The notes: a model not told the origin generated them from the sequence alone. Positions 24,750 through 35,753 are shown, counted from the first letter of the stretch. The stretch: DNA of 64,000 nt from DASRAU01 sp035638075 (GCA_035638075.1 DASRAU010000029.1:186001-250000), one strand, 5' to 3'. Made by a program: numbers and translations.

Positions 24750-26098
24750 GGACGCGCCCTCCGCGTGAACAGCAGGCACTCGAGCCCGGCCCGCACCGGC
24801 TCGATCTTGATGCGCCCCAGGACGTCGGCGATGAAGGCCCGGATGAGGAGGCTCCGCGCCGTTTCCTCGGACAGGGCCCGGGAGCGCAGGTAGAAGAGCG
24901 CCTCCTCCTCGATCTGGCCGATGGTGGCGGCGTGGCTGCACTTCACGTCGTCGGCGTGGATCTGCAGCGTCGGCTTGCTGTCGGCCAGCGCGTCCTCCGA
25001 GAGGAGCAGGTTGCGGTTGATCTGGCGCGCGTCGGTCTTCTGCGCGTCCGGCCTGACGATCACGGTGCCGTCGAAGATGCCGCGGGCGTGGCCGTCGAGC
25101 ACGCCCTTGTAGAGCTGGCGGCTGGTGCCGTGCGGCCGCGCGTGGTCGACGATCGTGTGGCTGTCGCAGTGCTGCTTCCCCGCCAGCACGTACAGGCCGT
25201 CGAGGGTGCAGTCGGCGCCTTCTCCCGCGAGCGTCGCCGCGATGTCCTGGCGCACGAGACCGCCGCCGAGCGAGACCGCCTGCTGGCTGAGCGACGCCGA
25301 CCGGCCGAGCGACGCCTCGAGGTGCCCGACATGGATGCCGGTGGGCTGCTCGCGCTCGAGACGCACGTGCTGCAGCACCGCGCCCTCGCCCGCGACGATC
25401 TCGGTCACGGCGTTGGTGAAGGTCGTCCCGCCTTCGAGCCCGGCGTACGACTCGATGACCGAAGCCTGCGCCCCGTCCTCGACGACGATGAGGTTGCGCG
25501 GGAAGGACATCGACGGGCCGGCCTCGGAGCGCGACACGAACAGGACGTGGATCGGCTCCGGCACCACGGTGCCGCGCGGCACGTGCAGGAACAGCCCGTC
25601 GTCCATCAGCGCCGTGTTGAGATCGGTGAGCGAGCGCTCGCGCGCCGCGGCCAGGCGTCCGAGATGCGGCTCGACCAGGCCGCGATGGGCGCCGGCCGCC
25701 TCGTCGAGGCTCGACAGGCGCACGCCCTCCGGGAGCTTGCCGATACGGGAAAGCCCGGGCGCGAAGCGGCCGTTCAGGAAGACGAGGTGCGTGCAGTCCC
25801 ACGGCTCGAAGGTGAGCCGCTCGAACTGGTCCGGCGTGATCGCGTCGTCCGCGAGCGCCGGCGCCGCCGCGAAGCGCTGCTTCGTCAGGGGCAGGAGGCT
25901 CGTGGCGCGCCAGGCTTCGTCTTTCGTCGTCGGGATGCCGCGCGACCGGAACGACTCGAACGCCTCGTCCCGCTTCGCATCGAGCCAGGCCGCCCCGCGG
26001 CGGTCGGCCGGCCGGTTCTTCCGGGCGGCGACGCGCGTCTCGAAGGCGGTGGTGTACGGCGCGAGCGCCTCGCCCGCGATGACGGAGGTTTCGCTCAT
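24746..26098 (-). CDS. sufD: SufD Fe-S assembly scaffold subunit
   Basis: 450 residues, family length. The N-terminal helical part (KDEAWRATSLLPL) is followed by the right-handed beta-helix core and the conserved C-terminal region with GIFDGTVIVRPDAQKTDARQINRNLLLS and CSHAATIGQIEEEALFYLRSRAL. The conserved histidine corresponding to the SufB-SufD interface site is in CSHAAT. It forms the SufBCD complex with the two genes upstream. Ten-base gap from sufC. Confidence 0.95.
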   Translation of the reverse strand: MSETSVIAGEALAPYTTAFETRVAARKNRPADRRGAAWLDAKRDEAFESFRSRGIPTTKDEAWRATSLLPLTKQRFAAAPALADDAITPDQFERLTFEPWDCTHLVFLNGRFAPGLSRIGKLPEGVRLSSLDEAAGAHRGLVEPHLGRLAAARERSLTDLNTALMDDGLFLHVPRGTVVPEPIHVLFVSRSEAGPSMSFPRNLIVVEDGAQASVIESYAGLEGGTTFTNAVTEIVAGEGAVLQHVRLEREQPTGIHVGHLEASLGRSASLSQQAVSLGGGLVRQDIAATLAGEGADCTLDGLYVLAGKQHCDSHTIVDHARPHGTSRQLYKGVLDGHARGIFDGTVIVRPDAQKTDARQINRNLLLSEDALADSKPTLQIHADDVKCSHAATIGQIEEEALFYLRSRALSEETARSLLIRAFIADVLGRIKIEPVRAGLECLLFTRRARP

Positions 26099-26108
26099 GG
26101 CCGTCCGG

Positions 26109-28389
<2,281 letters not shown>

Positions 28390-28395
28390 CGTTCC

Positions 28396-28890
28396 CTACC
28401 CCCTGGTCGCCCGCGTGATCGGCATGACACCCGGAGCCCTCGCCCCGAGAACGTCTCCGACCCGCTTCTCGCTGCCGAGCAGGTCCTTGAGCATCGTCGC
28501 CCCGAGGACCCGTTCGAGCAGCCCTTCGACCACTCCCCACAGGGACCGGATGGAGCAGTCCCCCATGTGCATGCAGGTCGTCCGCTCTCCCGCGAACCGG
28601 CGGCAGTAATCCGACGTGTAGAGCTTGCCGCCGAGGGCGCCGAGGATCTCAAGGACGCTGATCTCGGCGGCGGGGCGGGCCAGGGTGTAGCCACCGGACC
28701 GCCCGAGAACGCTCTTCACCAGGCCCGCCCGCCGCAGGCGCCGCACCAGCTTGGCGACGTACGCCACGGTGAGCCCTTCGTCGCGGGCCACCTCCGCCAG
28801 GGTGAGCGGGTGGGGCTGGATTTCGCGCTGGCGCCGGGCGAGCTGCAGCATGCAGCGCAGCCCGTATTCTTCCTGCGAGGAGACTTTCAT
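28396..28890 (-). CDS. Rrf2-family Fe-S-sensing regulator heading the suf operon
   Basis: 164 residues. The winged-helix DNA-binding domain occupies about residues 1-75 (LTLAEVARDEGLTVAYVAKLVRRLRRAGLV). Three cysteines in the loop, C96, C106 and C112, match the cluster-binding triad of IscR/SufR-type regulators. As the first gene of the suf operon it very likely senses Fe-S status and controls its own promoter. The adjacent hemE promoter may respond too. The ATG has no Shine-Dalgarno and lies nine bases after the -10 box, so translation is probably leaderless. Confidence 0.92.
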   Translation of the reverse strand: MKVSSQEEYGLRCMLQLARRQREIQPHPLTLAEVARDEGLTVAYVAKLVRRLRRAGLVKSVLGRSGGYTLARPAAEISVLEILGALGGKLYTSDYCRRFAGERTTCMHMGDCSIRSLWGVVEGLLERVLGATMLKDLLGSEKRVGDVLGARAPGVMPITRATRG

Positions 28891-28899
28891 GACGCGGCA

Positions 28900-28928
28900 A
28901 TTTTAGGAAATGTGTACTCTTTTGTCAA
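28900..28928 (-). promoter_or_regulatory. Strong sigma70-type promoter of the rrf2-suf operon
   Basis: Minus strand: perfect TTGACA (28928-28923), 17-base spacer, TAAAAT (28905-28900, five of six). The start codon follows after nine bases, leaving almost no leader. The AT-rich spacer (AAAGAGTACACATTTCC) is the natural place for the Rrf2 operator. Confidence 0.75.
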
Positions 28929-28938
28929 CGATCCGGCA

Positions 28939-28947
28939 TGGTACGCT
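28939..28947 (+). promoter_or_regulatory. Possible extended -10 promoter of the hemE operon
   Basis: TGGTACGCT fits TGnTAnnnT, ends seven bases... six bases before the hemE ATG, and has no clear -35. It sits just upstream of the divergent suf -35 box, so both promoters share about 60 bases. Confidence 0.3.
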
Positions 28948-28953
28948 CCGCCG

Positions 28954-30018
28954 ATGCCTCCGGTCATCCCCGCGCTCGAAGACAGTCCCCTGCTCCGGGC
29001 GTGCCGGCGCGAGCCGCTTCCCTCCCCACCCATCTGGTTGATGCGCCAGGCCGGGCGCTACATGAAGGAGTACCGCGCCCTGCGGGAGAAAGTCCCGTTC
29101 CTGACGCTGTGCCATGACCCTGACCTGATCACCGAGGTCACCGTCCATGCGGCGAAGCGGCTCGGGGTGGACGCGGCCATCATCTTTTCGGACCTGCTGC
29201 TGCCGCTCGAGCCCCTGGGGTTCCGCCTCGCCTACGACCGGGGGGAGGGGCCGTCGGTCGAGCCGCCGATTCGGTCCGCCGCCGACCTGAAGCGCCTCCG
29301 GACGCCCGACGTGAACGCTGAGCTCGGGTACGTGTTCGAGTCGATCCGCCGCACCCGGGCCGCTCTTCCCGCGGGCATGCCGCTCCTGGGCTTCGCCGGC
29401 GCTCCTTTCACTCTCGCGTCATACCTGATCGAAGGCGGCGGGTCGGCGCATTACCGGCACACGAAGGAGTTTCTCTATTCCGACCCGGGCGCCTGGGACG
29501 CCCTGCTCGGGCGGCTGGTCGATCTCACCGCGACGTTCCTGAAGGGGCAGATCGACGCCGGGGCGCAGGCGGTGCAAATCTTCGATTCGTGGGTCGGCTG
29601 CCTGTCACCCGAGGACTATCGCCGCCACGTGCTCCCGCACGTCAAGCGCCTGGTGGCGCAGGTCCGGCCGCACGCGCCGGTGATCCTCTTCGGCACCCAG
29701 ACGACGGCGCTGCTCGAAGCCATCGCCGAGGCCGAGGCGCCGGTCGTCGGGGTGGACTGGCGCATCGATCTGCTCGAGGCGTGGGATCGCCTCGGACCGG
29801 GCACCGCCATCATGGGGAACCTCGATCCGTGCCTGCTGTTCGCGCCGCGCGACGAGGTCGTGCGCCGCGCCCGCGCCCTGCTGCAGCGCGCCGGCCACCG
29901 TCCCGGGTGGATCTTCAATCTCGGACACGGGATCCTCCCGCACACGCCGGTGGACAACGTCCTCGCCCTGGTCGAGACGGTGCACGCCTGGGATGCGGCC
30001 CGCGAGACGAAGGCATGA
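28954..30018 (+). CDS. hemE: Uroporphyrinogen III decarboxylase
   Basis: 354 residues, family length. Signature regions: PPIWLMRQAGRYMKEYR near residue 25 with the conserved Arg pair, IIFSDLLLPLEPLG with the catalytic aspartate, GFAGAPFTLASYLIEGG, and the end NLGHGILPHTPVDNV with the conserved histidine. It decarboxylates uroporphyrinogen III to coproporphyrinogen III in the cytoplasm. The ATG lies 63 bases from the divergent rrf2 start and lacks a Shine-Dalgarno. First gene of a hemE-hemH-hemY operon, the same order as Bacillus subtilis hemEHY. Confidence 0.96.
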   Translation: MPPVIPALEDSPLLRACRREPLPSPPIWLMRQAGRYMKEYRALREKVPFLTLCHDPDLITEVTVHAAKRLGVDAAIIFSDLLLPLEPLGFRLAYDRGEGPSVEPPIRSAADLKRLRTPDVNAELGYVFESIRRTRAALPAGMPLLGFAGAPFTLASYLIEGGGSAHYRHTKEFLYSDPGAWDALLGRLVDLTATFLKGQIDAGAQAVQIFDSWVGCLSPEDYRRHVLPHVKRLVAQVRPHAPVILFGTQTTALLEAIAEAEAPVVGVDWRIDLLEAWDRLGPGTAIMGNLDPCLLFAPRDEVVRRARALLQRAGHRPGWIFNLGHGILPHTPVDNVLALVETVHAWDAARETKA

Positions 30019-30031
30019 GGCGGCCGAAAGC

Positions 30032-30970
30032 ATGAGCGCGCCGGTCGATTCCGTCTTGCTCATCGCTTTCGGCGGCCCGACCGCGCCGGAGGAGATCCGC
30101 CCCTTCCTCGATCACGTGCTGCGCGGCCGCCCGGTGCCGAAGGCACGGTATGAAGAGGTCGTCGAGCATTACATGGACGTCGGCGGCTCCTCCCCCATCC
30201 TCGCGCTGACGCGCAAGCAGGCGACCGCTCTCGAAGCGGAGCTGGCGCGCGATGGACCTCCCCTCCCCGTCTTCATCGGGATGCGGCACTGGCACCCGTT
30301 CATCGCCGAGACGCTCGAGCTGATGGCCGGCCGGACGCTTCGCCGCGCCGCCGGGATCGTGCTCGCGCCGCACGCCTCGCAGGTCTCGCGCCAGGCGTAC
30401 GCCCAGGCGGTGACGGAGGGACGCGCCGCGCTCGGCACGCGCGCCCCCGAGGTGACGTATGGCCGCGACTGGCCGGAGGATCCGCTCTTCCTCGAAGCGC
30501 TCGCCGCCCGCCTCGACGAAGCGCGGCGTTCCCTTCCCGAAGATCGCGGCGCCAAGGCGCCGGTTTTGTTCACGGCGCACAGCATCCCGCAGGAGATGTC
30601 GGATCGAAGCGGCTACGCGGCGAGCCTGTTGCGCACCGCCGAAGGCGTGGCGCGAACCGCCGGGGCTGGCCGATGGCGGCTGGTGTTCCAGAGCCGGAGC
30701 GGCAATCCCGGCGAAGCCTGGCTCGAGCCGGACATCCTCGACGCGCTTGCCGAAGAGCAGGCGGCGGGCGCGACCGACGTCGTCGTCGCGCCGATCGGTT
30801 TCGTGAGCGACCACGTCGAGGTGCTCTACGACCTCGACATCGCGGCGCGCCTGCGCGCCCGCGAGCTGGGGCTCGGCTTCGCCCGCGCTGGCACCGCCGG
30901 CGACCATCCGGCTTTCGTACGGCTGCTGACGAGCCTGGTGCGCGAGATCGCTGCCGGGGAGGGCGCGTGA
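30032..30970 (+). CDS. hemH: Ferrochelatase (proto- or coproporphyrin type)
   Basis: 312 residues. Catalytic histidine in FTAHSIPQEMSDRSGY and the metal-site glutamate in IGFVSDHVEVLYDLD are the two ferrochelatase hallmarks; YMDVGGSSPI is the N-terminal signature. It inserts Fe(II) into a porphyrin. The short length and lack of an N- or C-terminal extension resemble the soluble Bacillus-type enzyme, which works on coproporphyrin III, but I cannot decide this because no hemQ-type gene is in view. Start codon is 13 bases past hemE. Confidence 0.93.
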   Translation: MSAPVDSVLLIAFGGPTAPEEIRPFLDHVLRGRPVPKARYEEVVEHYMDVGGSSPILALTRKQATALEAELARDGPPLPVFIGMRHWHPFIAETLELMAGRTLRRAAGIVLAPHASQVSRQAYAQAVTEGRAALGTRAPEVTYGRDWPEDPLFLEALAARLDEARRSLPEDRGAKAPVLFTAHSIPQEMSDRSGYAASLLRTAEGVARTAGAGRWRLVFQSRSGNPGEAWLEPDILDALAEEQAAGATDVVVAPIGFVSDHVEVLYDLDIAARLRARELGLGFARAGTAGDHPAFVRLLTSLVREIAAGEGA

Positions 30971-32433
30971 GCGACAGGACCGCGTCCCCGTCCGCGCCCG
31001 CGGCGCCCTTCCACGTCGCCATCGTGGGGGCCGGCATCGCCGGGCTGGCGGCCGCGGAGTCACTCGTCGCGCGCGCGCGGGCGCGGGACGTGCCGCTGCG
31101 CCTGACGATCTACGAAGCGGCGCGCCGCGCCGGCGGCGTGATCCGCACGGAGCGCAGCGACGGCTTTCTGCTCGAAGCCGGGCCCGACTGCTTCATCACC
31201 GATCGCCCGTGGGGACTGGAGCTGTGCCGCCGTCTCGGGCTCGACCGCGAGCTGATCGGCACGAATCCCGACTGCCGGCGGTCGTTCGTCGTGCGCGGGC
31301 GGCGCCTCCTGCCGATCCCGGAGGGCTTCCAGCTGCTGGCTCCGGCGCGGCTCAGGACCTTCGTCAAGTCGCCCGTGCTGAGTCCGGGGGGCAAGGCGCG
31401 GGCCGCGCTCGACCTGGTGCTGCCACGCGGGCCCAAGGTGGCCGACGAGAGCCTCGCCTCGTTCGTCCGGCGCCGCTTCGGGACGCAGGCGCTCGAGCGG
31501 CTGGCGCAGCCGCTCCTGGCGGGCATCTACAACGCCGACCCCGAGCGGCTGAGCCTGCGGGCGACCATGCCGCGCTTTCTCGATCTCGAGCAGCAGCACC
31601 GCAGCGTCATTCTCGGGCTGCGGCGCGGACGGGGCCGCGGCGCGTCGGGGACCGCCGGCACCTCCGGGGCGCGCTATTCCCTCTTCGTCACGCCGCGCCG
31701 CGGCATGGGGGCGATCGTCGAGCGGCTCGAACAGGGGCTGCCCGAAGGCGCGCTGCGGCTGGGGACGCGCGTCCTCGGGATCGAGCCGCTGCCGCAGGCG
31801 GCGCGGCAGCCGCGCTACCGGGTGCGGACCGCCGTCGGAGGGGACGACGTTCACGCCGTCCTCGTGGCGCTCGGCGCGCGCGAGGCGGCTTCCCTTCTGG
31901 ACGCGATCGACGGCGACGTCGCGCGGCTGCTCGGAGCGGTCCCGTACGGCTCCTCGACCACCGTCAGCCTGGGCTACCGGGAGGAGGACCTCCCGCGGCG
32001 GCTCGACGGGTTCGGCTTCGTGGTGCCCCGCACCGAGGGTCGGCGGCTGATCGCGTGCTCGTTCTCGAGCGTGAAGTTCGTCGAGCGCGCGCCCGCGGGA
32101 CACGTCCTGGTGCGCGCCTTCCTCGCCGAGGAGGCGGCGCCGACCGGTGACGCCGACGCGGCGATCGCCTGCGCCCGCGAGGAGCTGAAGGCGCTGCTTC
32201 GCCTCGAGGCGGAGCCGCGGCTGGCGCGGGCCTTCTTCGCGCCGGGGGCGATGGCGCGGTACGAAGTGGGCCACCTCGAGCGCGTGGCGGAGATCGAATC
32301 GCGGCTCGAACGCCACGTCGGGCTCGCCCTGGCCGGCAACGGACTGCGCGGCGTCGGCGTCCCCGACTGCGTGCGCAGCGGCGAGCAGGGAGCCGAGCGG
32401 CTCCTCTCGCAGGCGGCGCTCCTCGTGGCATGA
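30967..32433 (+). CDS. hemY: HemY-type oxygen-dependent protoporphyrinogen/coproporphyrinogen oxidase
   Basis: 488 residues. FAD-binding motif VAIVGAGIAGLAAAESL near the N-terminus, then AGGVIRTERSDGFLLEAGPDCF, which is typical of HemY, and the C-terminal LAGNGLRGVGVPDCVRSGEQGA. It oxidises a porphyrinogen to the porphyrin using O2. GTG start overlapping the hemH stop as GTGA. Whether it acts before or after ferrochelatase depends on which heme branch this organism uses. Confidence 0.93.
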   Translation: MSDRTASPSAPAAPFHVAIVGAGIAGLAAAESLVARARARDVPLRLTIYEAARRAGGVIRTERSDGFLLEAGPDCFITDRPWGLELCRRLGLDRELIGTNPDCRRSFVVRGRRLLPIPEGFQLLAPARLRTFVKSPVLSPGGKARAALDLVLPRGPKVADESLASFVRRRFGTQALERLAQPLLAGIYNADPERLSLRATMPRFLDLEQQHRSVILGLRRGRGRGASGTAGTSGARYSLFVTPRRGMGAIVERLEQGLPEGALRLGTRVLGIEPLPQAARQPRYRVRTAVGGDDVHAVLVALGAREAASLLDAIDGDVARLLGAVPYGSSTTVSLGYREEDLPRRLDGFGFVVPRTEGRRLIACSFSSVKFVERAPAGHVLVRAFLAEEAAPTGDADAAIACAREELKALLRLEAEPRLARAFFAPGAMARYEVGHLERVAEIESRLERHVGLALAGNGLRGVGVPDCVRSGEQGAERLLSQAALLVA

Positions 32434-32437
32434 TCCC

Positions 32438-33370
32438 GTGCCCGACATGATGCCGCGCTCCGCTTCGCTTTCGCTGCCGCCCGGCGGCGCGACTCCGGTC
32501 TCGCGCCTGGCGCTCGTGGCGCTGGCCGTCCTGCTCGCGTGGCCCGCAAAGGCTCAGGCGCACGACTTCGTCATCCTCCCTTCGACCACGACGCCGGCCG
32601 CCGGGACCGATTTCGACCTGGGCATGCGCGTCGCCGAGGTCTTTCCGGGCGAGCAGGTGGCCTGGAGGACCGGTCACGTCCTCGAGCTGGCGATCGTCGA
32701 CGCCCGCGGCCGGACCGACATCGAATCCCCCACGATCGCGGGAGACCCGGCGCAGGCGCGCCTCCGTCTGCGGGCGCCCGGGACCGCGGTCGTGGCGCTG
32801 GCGACCGACCCGTCCTACATCACCCTCGAAGGGCCGCAGTTCACCGCGTACCTCAAGGAGGAAGGACACGAGGCGCCGCTCGCGGCGCGCCGCGGCGACA
32901 AGGCGGCCGCGCCCGGGCGGGAGCGCTACACCCGGCACGTGAAGACGCTCCTGAACATCGCGGGCCCGAATGCGTCGGTGGCGCTGACACGCGTCGGCCT
33001 GACCCTCGAGATCGTCCCGGAGAAGGATCTCGCGACGCTTCTGCCCGGCGGGACGCTGCCGGTCCGGGTCTTCTTCCGCAACGCGCCGTACTCGAACGGG
33101 TTTCTCTGCGCCGCCGACGCCGCCGACCTCGCGGTTCCCACCTCGGGACACGACACGGGTCCCGCCGCGCCCGGGGGTGGCCAGGGGCCCTATGCGTGGT
33201 GCGGCCGCCTCGACGGCGCGGGGCGCATTTCGGTGCCCATCCCGCGCGCCGGGTGGCAGATGCTGCGCACCACGAAGATGATCGAGCTGCACGACGATCC
33301 CAAGGCGGACTGGCATTCGTTCTGGTCGTCGCTCACGTTCCAGGTGGCGGCGTCGGGAGGGCACTCATGA
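32438..33370 (+). CDS. Exported DUF4198 family protein with predicted N-terminal histidine
   Basis: 310 residues from the first in-frame GTG; ATG codons at 32447 and 32450 are equally possible starts. A signal peptide ends AWPAKAQA, and cleavage after it leaves His-Asp-Phe at the mature N-terminus, matching the AHDF pattern of DUF4198 proteins. The rest is beta-rich, as expected of this periplasmic family, which is often linked with metal or nickel transport. Two cysteines (FLCAADAA and AWCGRL) may form a disulfide. It lies four bases after hemY and overlaps the RpiB gene, so it is co-transcribed with heme genes. Function unproved. Confidence 0.75.
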   Translation: MPDMMPRSASLSLPPGGATPVSRLALVALAVLLAWPAKAQAHDFVILPSTTTPAAGTDFDLGMRVAEVFPGEQVAWRTGHVLELAIVDARGRTDIESPTIAGDPAQARLRLRAPGTAVVALATDPSYITLEGPQFTAYLKEEGHEAPLAARRGDKAAAPGRERYTRHVKTLLNIAGPNASVALTRVGLTLEIVPEKDLATLLPGGTLPVRVFFRNAPYSNGFLCAADAADLAVPTSGHDTGPAAPGGGQGPYAWCGRLDGAGRISVPIPRAGWQMLRTTKMIELHDDPKADWHSFWSSLTFQVAASGGHS

Positions 33371-33813
33371 AGCTGGCGCTGGCGTGCGATCACGCCGGGT
33401 GGGAGATGAAGAACTTCCTGGCCGCGTTCCTGCGGAAACAGGGTCACGACGTCCGGGAGGTCTTCCCCGACAAGTACGACCCGCAGGACGACTACCCGGA
33501 CGCGGCCGAGGCCCTGGGGCGCGCCGTCGCGTCGAAGCAGGTCGAGCGCGGCATCCTCATCTGCGGCAGCGGCGTCGGCGCCTGCGTCGCCGCGAACAAG
33601 ATCCGCGGCGTGCGCGCCGGCCTGTGCCACGACACCTACAGCGCCCACCAGGGCGTGGAGCACGACGACGTCAACGTCCTCTGCCTCGGGGCGCGCGTCA
33701 TCGGCATCGCCACGGCGGAGGAGCTGGTGACGGCCTTCCTCGGCGCGCGCTTCAGCGGCGAGGAACGCCACGCCCGCCGCCTGCGCAAGACGATGGCCCT
33801 GGAGGGATCCTGA
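33367..33813 (+). CDS. RpiB/LacAB-family sugar phosphate isomerase
   Basis: 148 residues, family length. ACDHAGWEMKN at the N-terminus, the catalytic cysteine C66 in LICGSGVGACVAANKIRG, CHDTYSAHQGVEHDDVNVLCLGAR in the middle. RpiB interconverts ribose 5-phosphate and ribulose 5-phosphate. Cysteine 66 lies at the usual RpiB position. Start overlaps the DUF4198 stop as ATGA; it ends the operon. The family also includes allose-6-phosphate and galactose-6-phosphate isomerases. Confidence 0.93.
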   Translation: MKLALACDHAGWEMKNFLAAFLRKQGHDVREVFPDKYDPQDDYPDAAEALGRAVASKQVERGILICGSGVGACVAANKIRGVRAGLCHDTYSAHQGVEHDDVNVLCLGARVIGIATAEELVTAFLGARFSGEERHARRLRKTMALEGS

Positions 33814-33871
33814 GGGCGCCGGGCGCCGATTCGTCGACTCCCCTCCGGCGCAAGGCCCGCCACGGCGGCCG

Positions 33872-34867
33872 TCAGATGAAGAGGCGGATGACCCCGTAGG
33901 CCGCGGCCGCGACGGCCGCGGAAATCGGGATCGTCAGGAGCCAGGCCCAGACGATCCGGGTCGCCACGCCCCAGCGCACCGCGCTCAGCCGGTGCGTCGC
34001 GCCGACCCCCATGATGGCGCCGGTGATGGTGTGGGTCGTGCTGACCGGAATGCCCCACACCGCGGTGCCGATGAGCATCATCGCTCCCGCCGTCTCGGCG
34101 GAGAACCCGCCGATCGGCTTGAGTTTAGTGATGCGCATGCCCATGGTCTTGACGATGCGCCACCCGCCGAGCAGCGTCCCCAGCGCGATCGCCGCGTGGC
34201 AGGTGAGGATGATCCAGACGGGGATGTTGAACTCCTTCATGTAGCCGGTACTGAACAGGAGGACGGCGATGATGCCCATGGTCTTCTGCGCGTCGTTGGT
34301 CCCGTGGCCGAGGCTGTAGAAGGCGGCCGAGAGGAGTTGCAGCCAGCGGAAGCGCCGATCGACCGCCGCCGGCCGCGAGCGCGCGTTCAAGAGCATCATC
34401 AGGGTCATCATGAGGTAGCCGAGCACCAGGCCCAGAAGCGGCGACAGCACGATGAACAGCGCGATGCGGCCGAGCCCCGGCCACAGGAGCACGCCGAAGC
34501 CGGCGTGCGCCACCGCGGCTCCCGCCAGGCCCCCGATGAGCGCGTGCGACGAGGAGACCGGCAGCCCGAAGTACCAGGTGAAGAGGTTCCAGAAGATGGC
34601 GCCGGCGAGCCCTCCGAGGACGACCCAGCGGTCGATCGCCTCCGGCATCACCACGCCCTTGCCGAGCGTGTTCGCCACCTTGACGCCGAAGCCGAACGCC
34701 GCGACGAAGTTGAAGAAGGCGGCCCAGGCGACCGCGACATTGGGAGTGAGCGTGCCCGTGGAGACCACGGTGGCGACCGAGTTGGCGGCGTCGTGGAAGC
34801 CGTTCAGGAAGTCGAAGATCAGCGCCACCACGATGATGGCGACGACGGAGAGCAGCAGGGGGTCGAT
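33872..34867 (-). CDS. PiT-family inorganic phosphate transporter, probable ATC start
   Basis: About 331 residues, close to bacterial low-affinity Pit proteins. Both PD001131-type repeats are visible: FDFLNGFHDAANSVATVVSTGTL near the start and SLGHGTNDAQKTMGI later, with GLPVSSSHALIGG and GIPVSTTHTITGAIMG. It carries phosphate with a cation across the inner membrane. The first canonical start is GTG at 34831, which would cut into the first helix. An ATC at 34867 sits six bases after a perfect AGGAGG and restores MDPLLLSVVAIIVVALIFDF-type topology, so I annotate that. It follows the DUF47 gene in an operon, the standard arrangement. Confidence 0.85.
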   Translation of the reverse strand: MDPLLLSVVAIIVVALIFDFLNGFHDAANSVATVVSTGTLTPNVAVAWAAFFNFVAAFGFGVKVANTLGKGVVMPEAIDRWVVLGGLAGAIFWNLFTWYFGLPVSSSHALIGGLAGAAVAHAGFGVLLWPGLGRIALFIVLSPLLGLVLGYLMMTLMMLLNARSRPAAVDRRFRWLQLLSAAFYSLGHGTNDAQKTMGIIAVLLFSTGYMKEFNIPVWIILTCHAAIALGTLLGGWRIVKTMGMRITKLKPIGGFSAETAGAMMLIGTAVWGIPVSTTHTITGAIMGVGATHRLSAVRWGVATRIVWAWLLTIPISAAVAAAAYGVIRLFI

Positions 34868-34887
34868 GGCCGGCCTCCTGGAATCGG

Positions 34888-35505
34888 CTACTGGTTCTTC
34901 AGAACGATGCGCTCGAGCACGATGGCGATGCGGTCGCCGGCGTCCGCCGCCCCCTCCAGCACCTCGATGATCTCCTTCGCCTTGATGACGAAGATCGGAT
35001 CGGGGTGGTTCTCGAAGAGGCGGACCATCGCCTCGCGGTAGAGGCGGTCCGCTTCGGTCTCCATCTCCTTGATCTGCTTGCAGCGATCGAGGATCGACTC
35101 CGGCTCGTTGAGGTGCTGCACGGCCTCGAGGATCTTCTCGGACTGCCGCCGGATGACCCCCGCGAGAGCGGCCGCGTCGGGCACCTCACGTCCCACCTTG
35201 AACAGGACGGCCCGGCTCGCCGCCGCATCGGTGATGTCGACCAGGTCGTCGAGCGTCGTGCAGAGATCGTGGATGTCCTCGCGGTCGAACGGCGTGATGA
35301 AGGTGCGGTTCAGCTCGCGCACCGCTTCGTGCACGAGATCGTCGCAGCGGTGCTCGACGTCCTTGATGCGCGCCGCGTGGGACGCGTACGACTCGGCACC
35401 GCCCTTGAACATGGTCTCGAGGATGCCGGACGCCTCGACAGCGCAGCGCGCCATCGCCTCGAAGGTCTCGAAGAACAACCTCCGGCTCTTCTTGAGGCTC
35501 AGCAT
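34888..35505 (-). CDS. DUF47/PhoU-like protein partner of the phosphate transporter
   Basis: 205 residues, family length. All-helical DUF47 features: EHRCDDLVHEAVRELNRTFITPFDREDIHDLCTTLDDLVDITDAAASR with the metal-binding E/D pattern. DUF47 proteins pair with PiT transporters and are thought to regulate them, like PhoU with Pst. The ATG is preceded by GGAGGGG. It ends 20 bases before the transporter start. Confidence 0.92.
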   Translation of the reverse strand: MLSLKKSRRLFFETFEAMARCAVEASGILETMFKGGAESYASHAARIKDVEHRCDDLVHEAVRELNRTFITPFDREDIHDLCTTLDDLVDITDAAASRAVLFKVGREVPDAAALAGVIRRQSEKILEAVQHLNEPESILDRCKQIKEMETEADRLYREAMVRLFENHPDPIFVIKAKEIIEVLEGAADAGDRIAIVLERIVLKNQ

Positions 35506-35686
35506 GACCCCTCCGGCGCGGCCGCGTCCGCTCGGGACGGCTCCGGTGACGACTGCATGTCGTTCTGGTGACGAAGGCGGGCGAACACTAGTCCACCCCT
35601 CGACGGGTGTCAACGCGCGACCAGCCGCGCGGCGCGGCCCCCCGGGCCGATCGCGAAGAATCGGGATTGCGCCGGGACTCCCGTAT

Positions 35687-35715
35687 TTGCTAGCATGTGA
35701 ACGGTCTGTTTTAAA
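35687..35715 (+). promoter_or_regulatory. Candidate promoter of the small hypothetical gene
   Basis: TTGCTA (35687-35692), 17-base spacer, TTTAAA (35710-35715). A start site near 35722 excludes the ATG at 35715 and supports the ATG at 35754. Confidence 0.35.
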
Positions 35716-35753
35716 TGGTGATACGGCAAATCGGGCTCGAGGGGAATGTCGTC

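Noticed and set aside
33814..33871. Possible bidirectional terminator between the convergent rpiB-like and transporter genes
   Set aside because: Only short GC repeats (GGCGCC) are present, with no convincing stem and no T-run.
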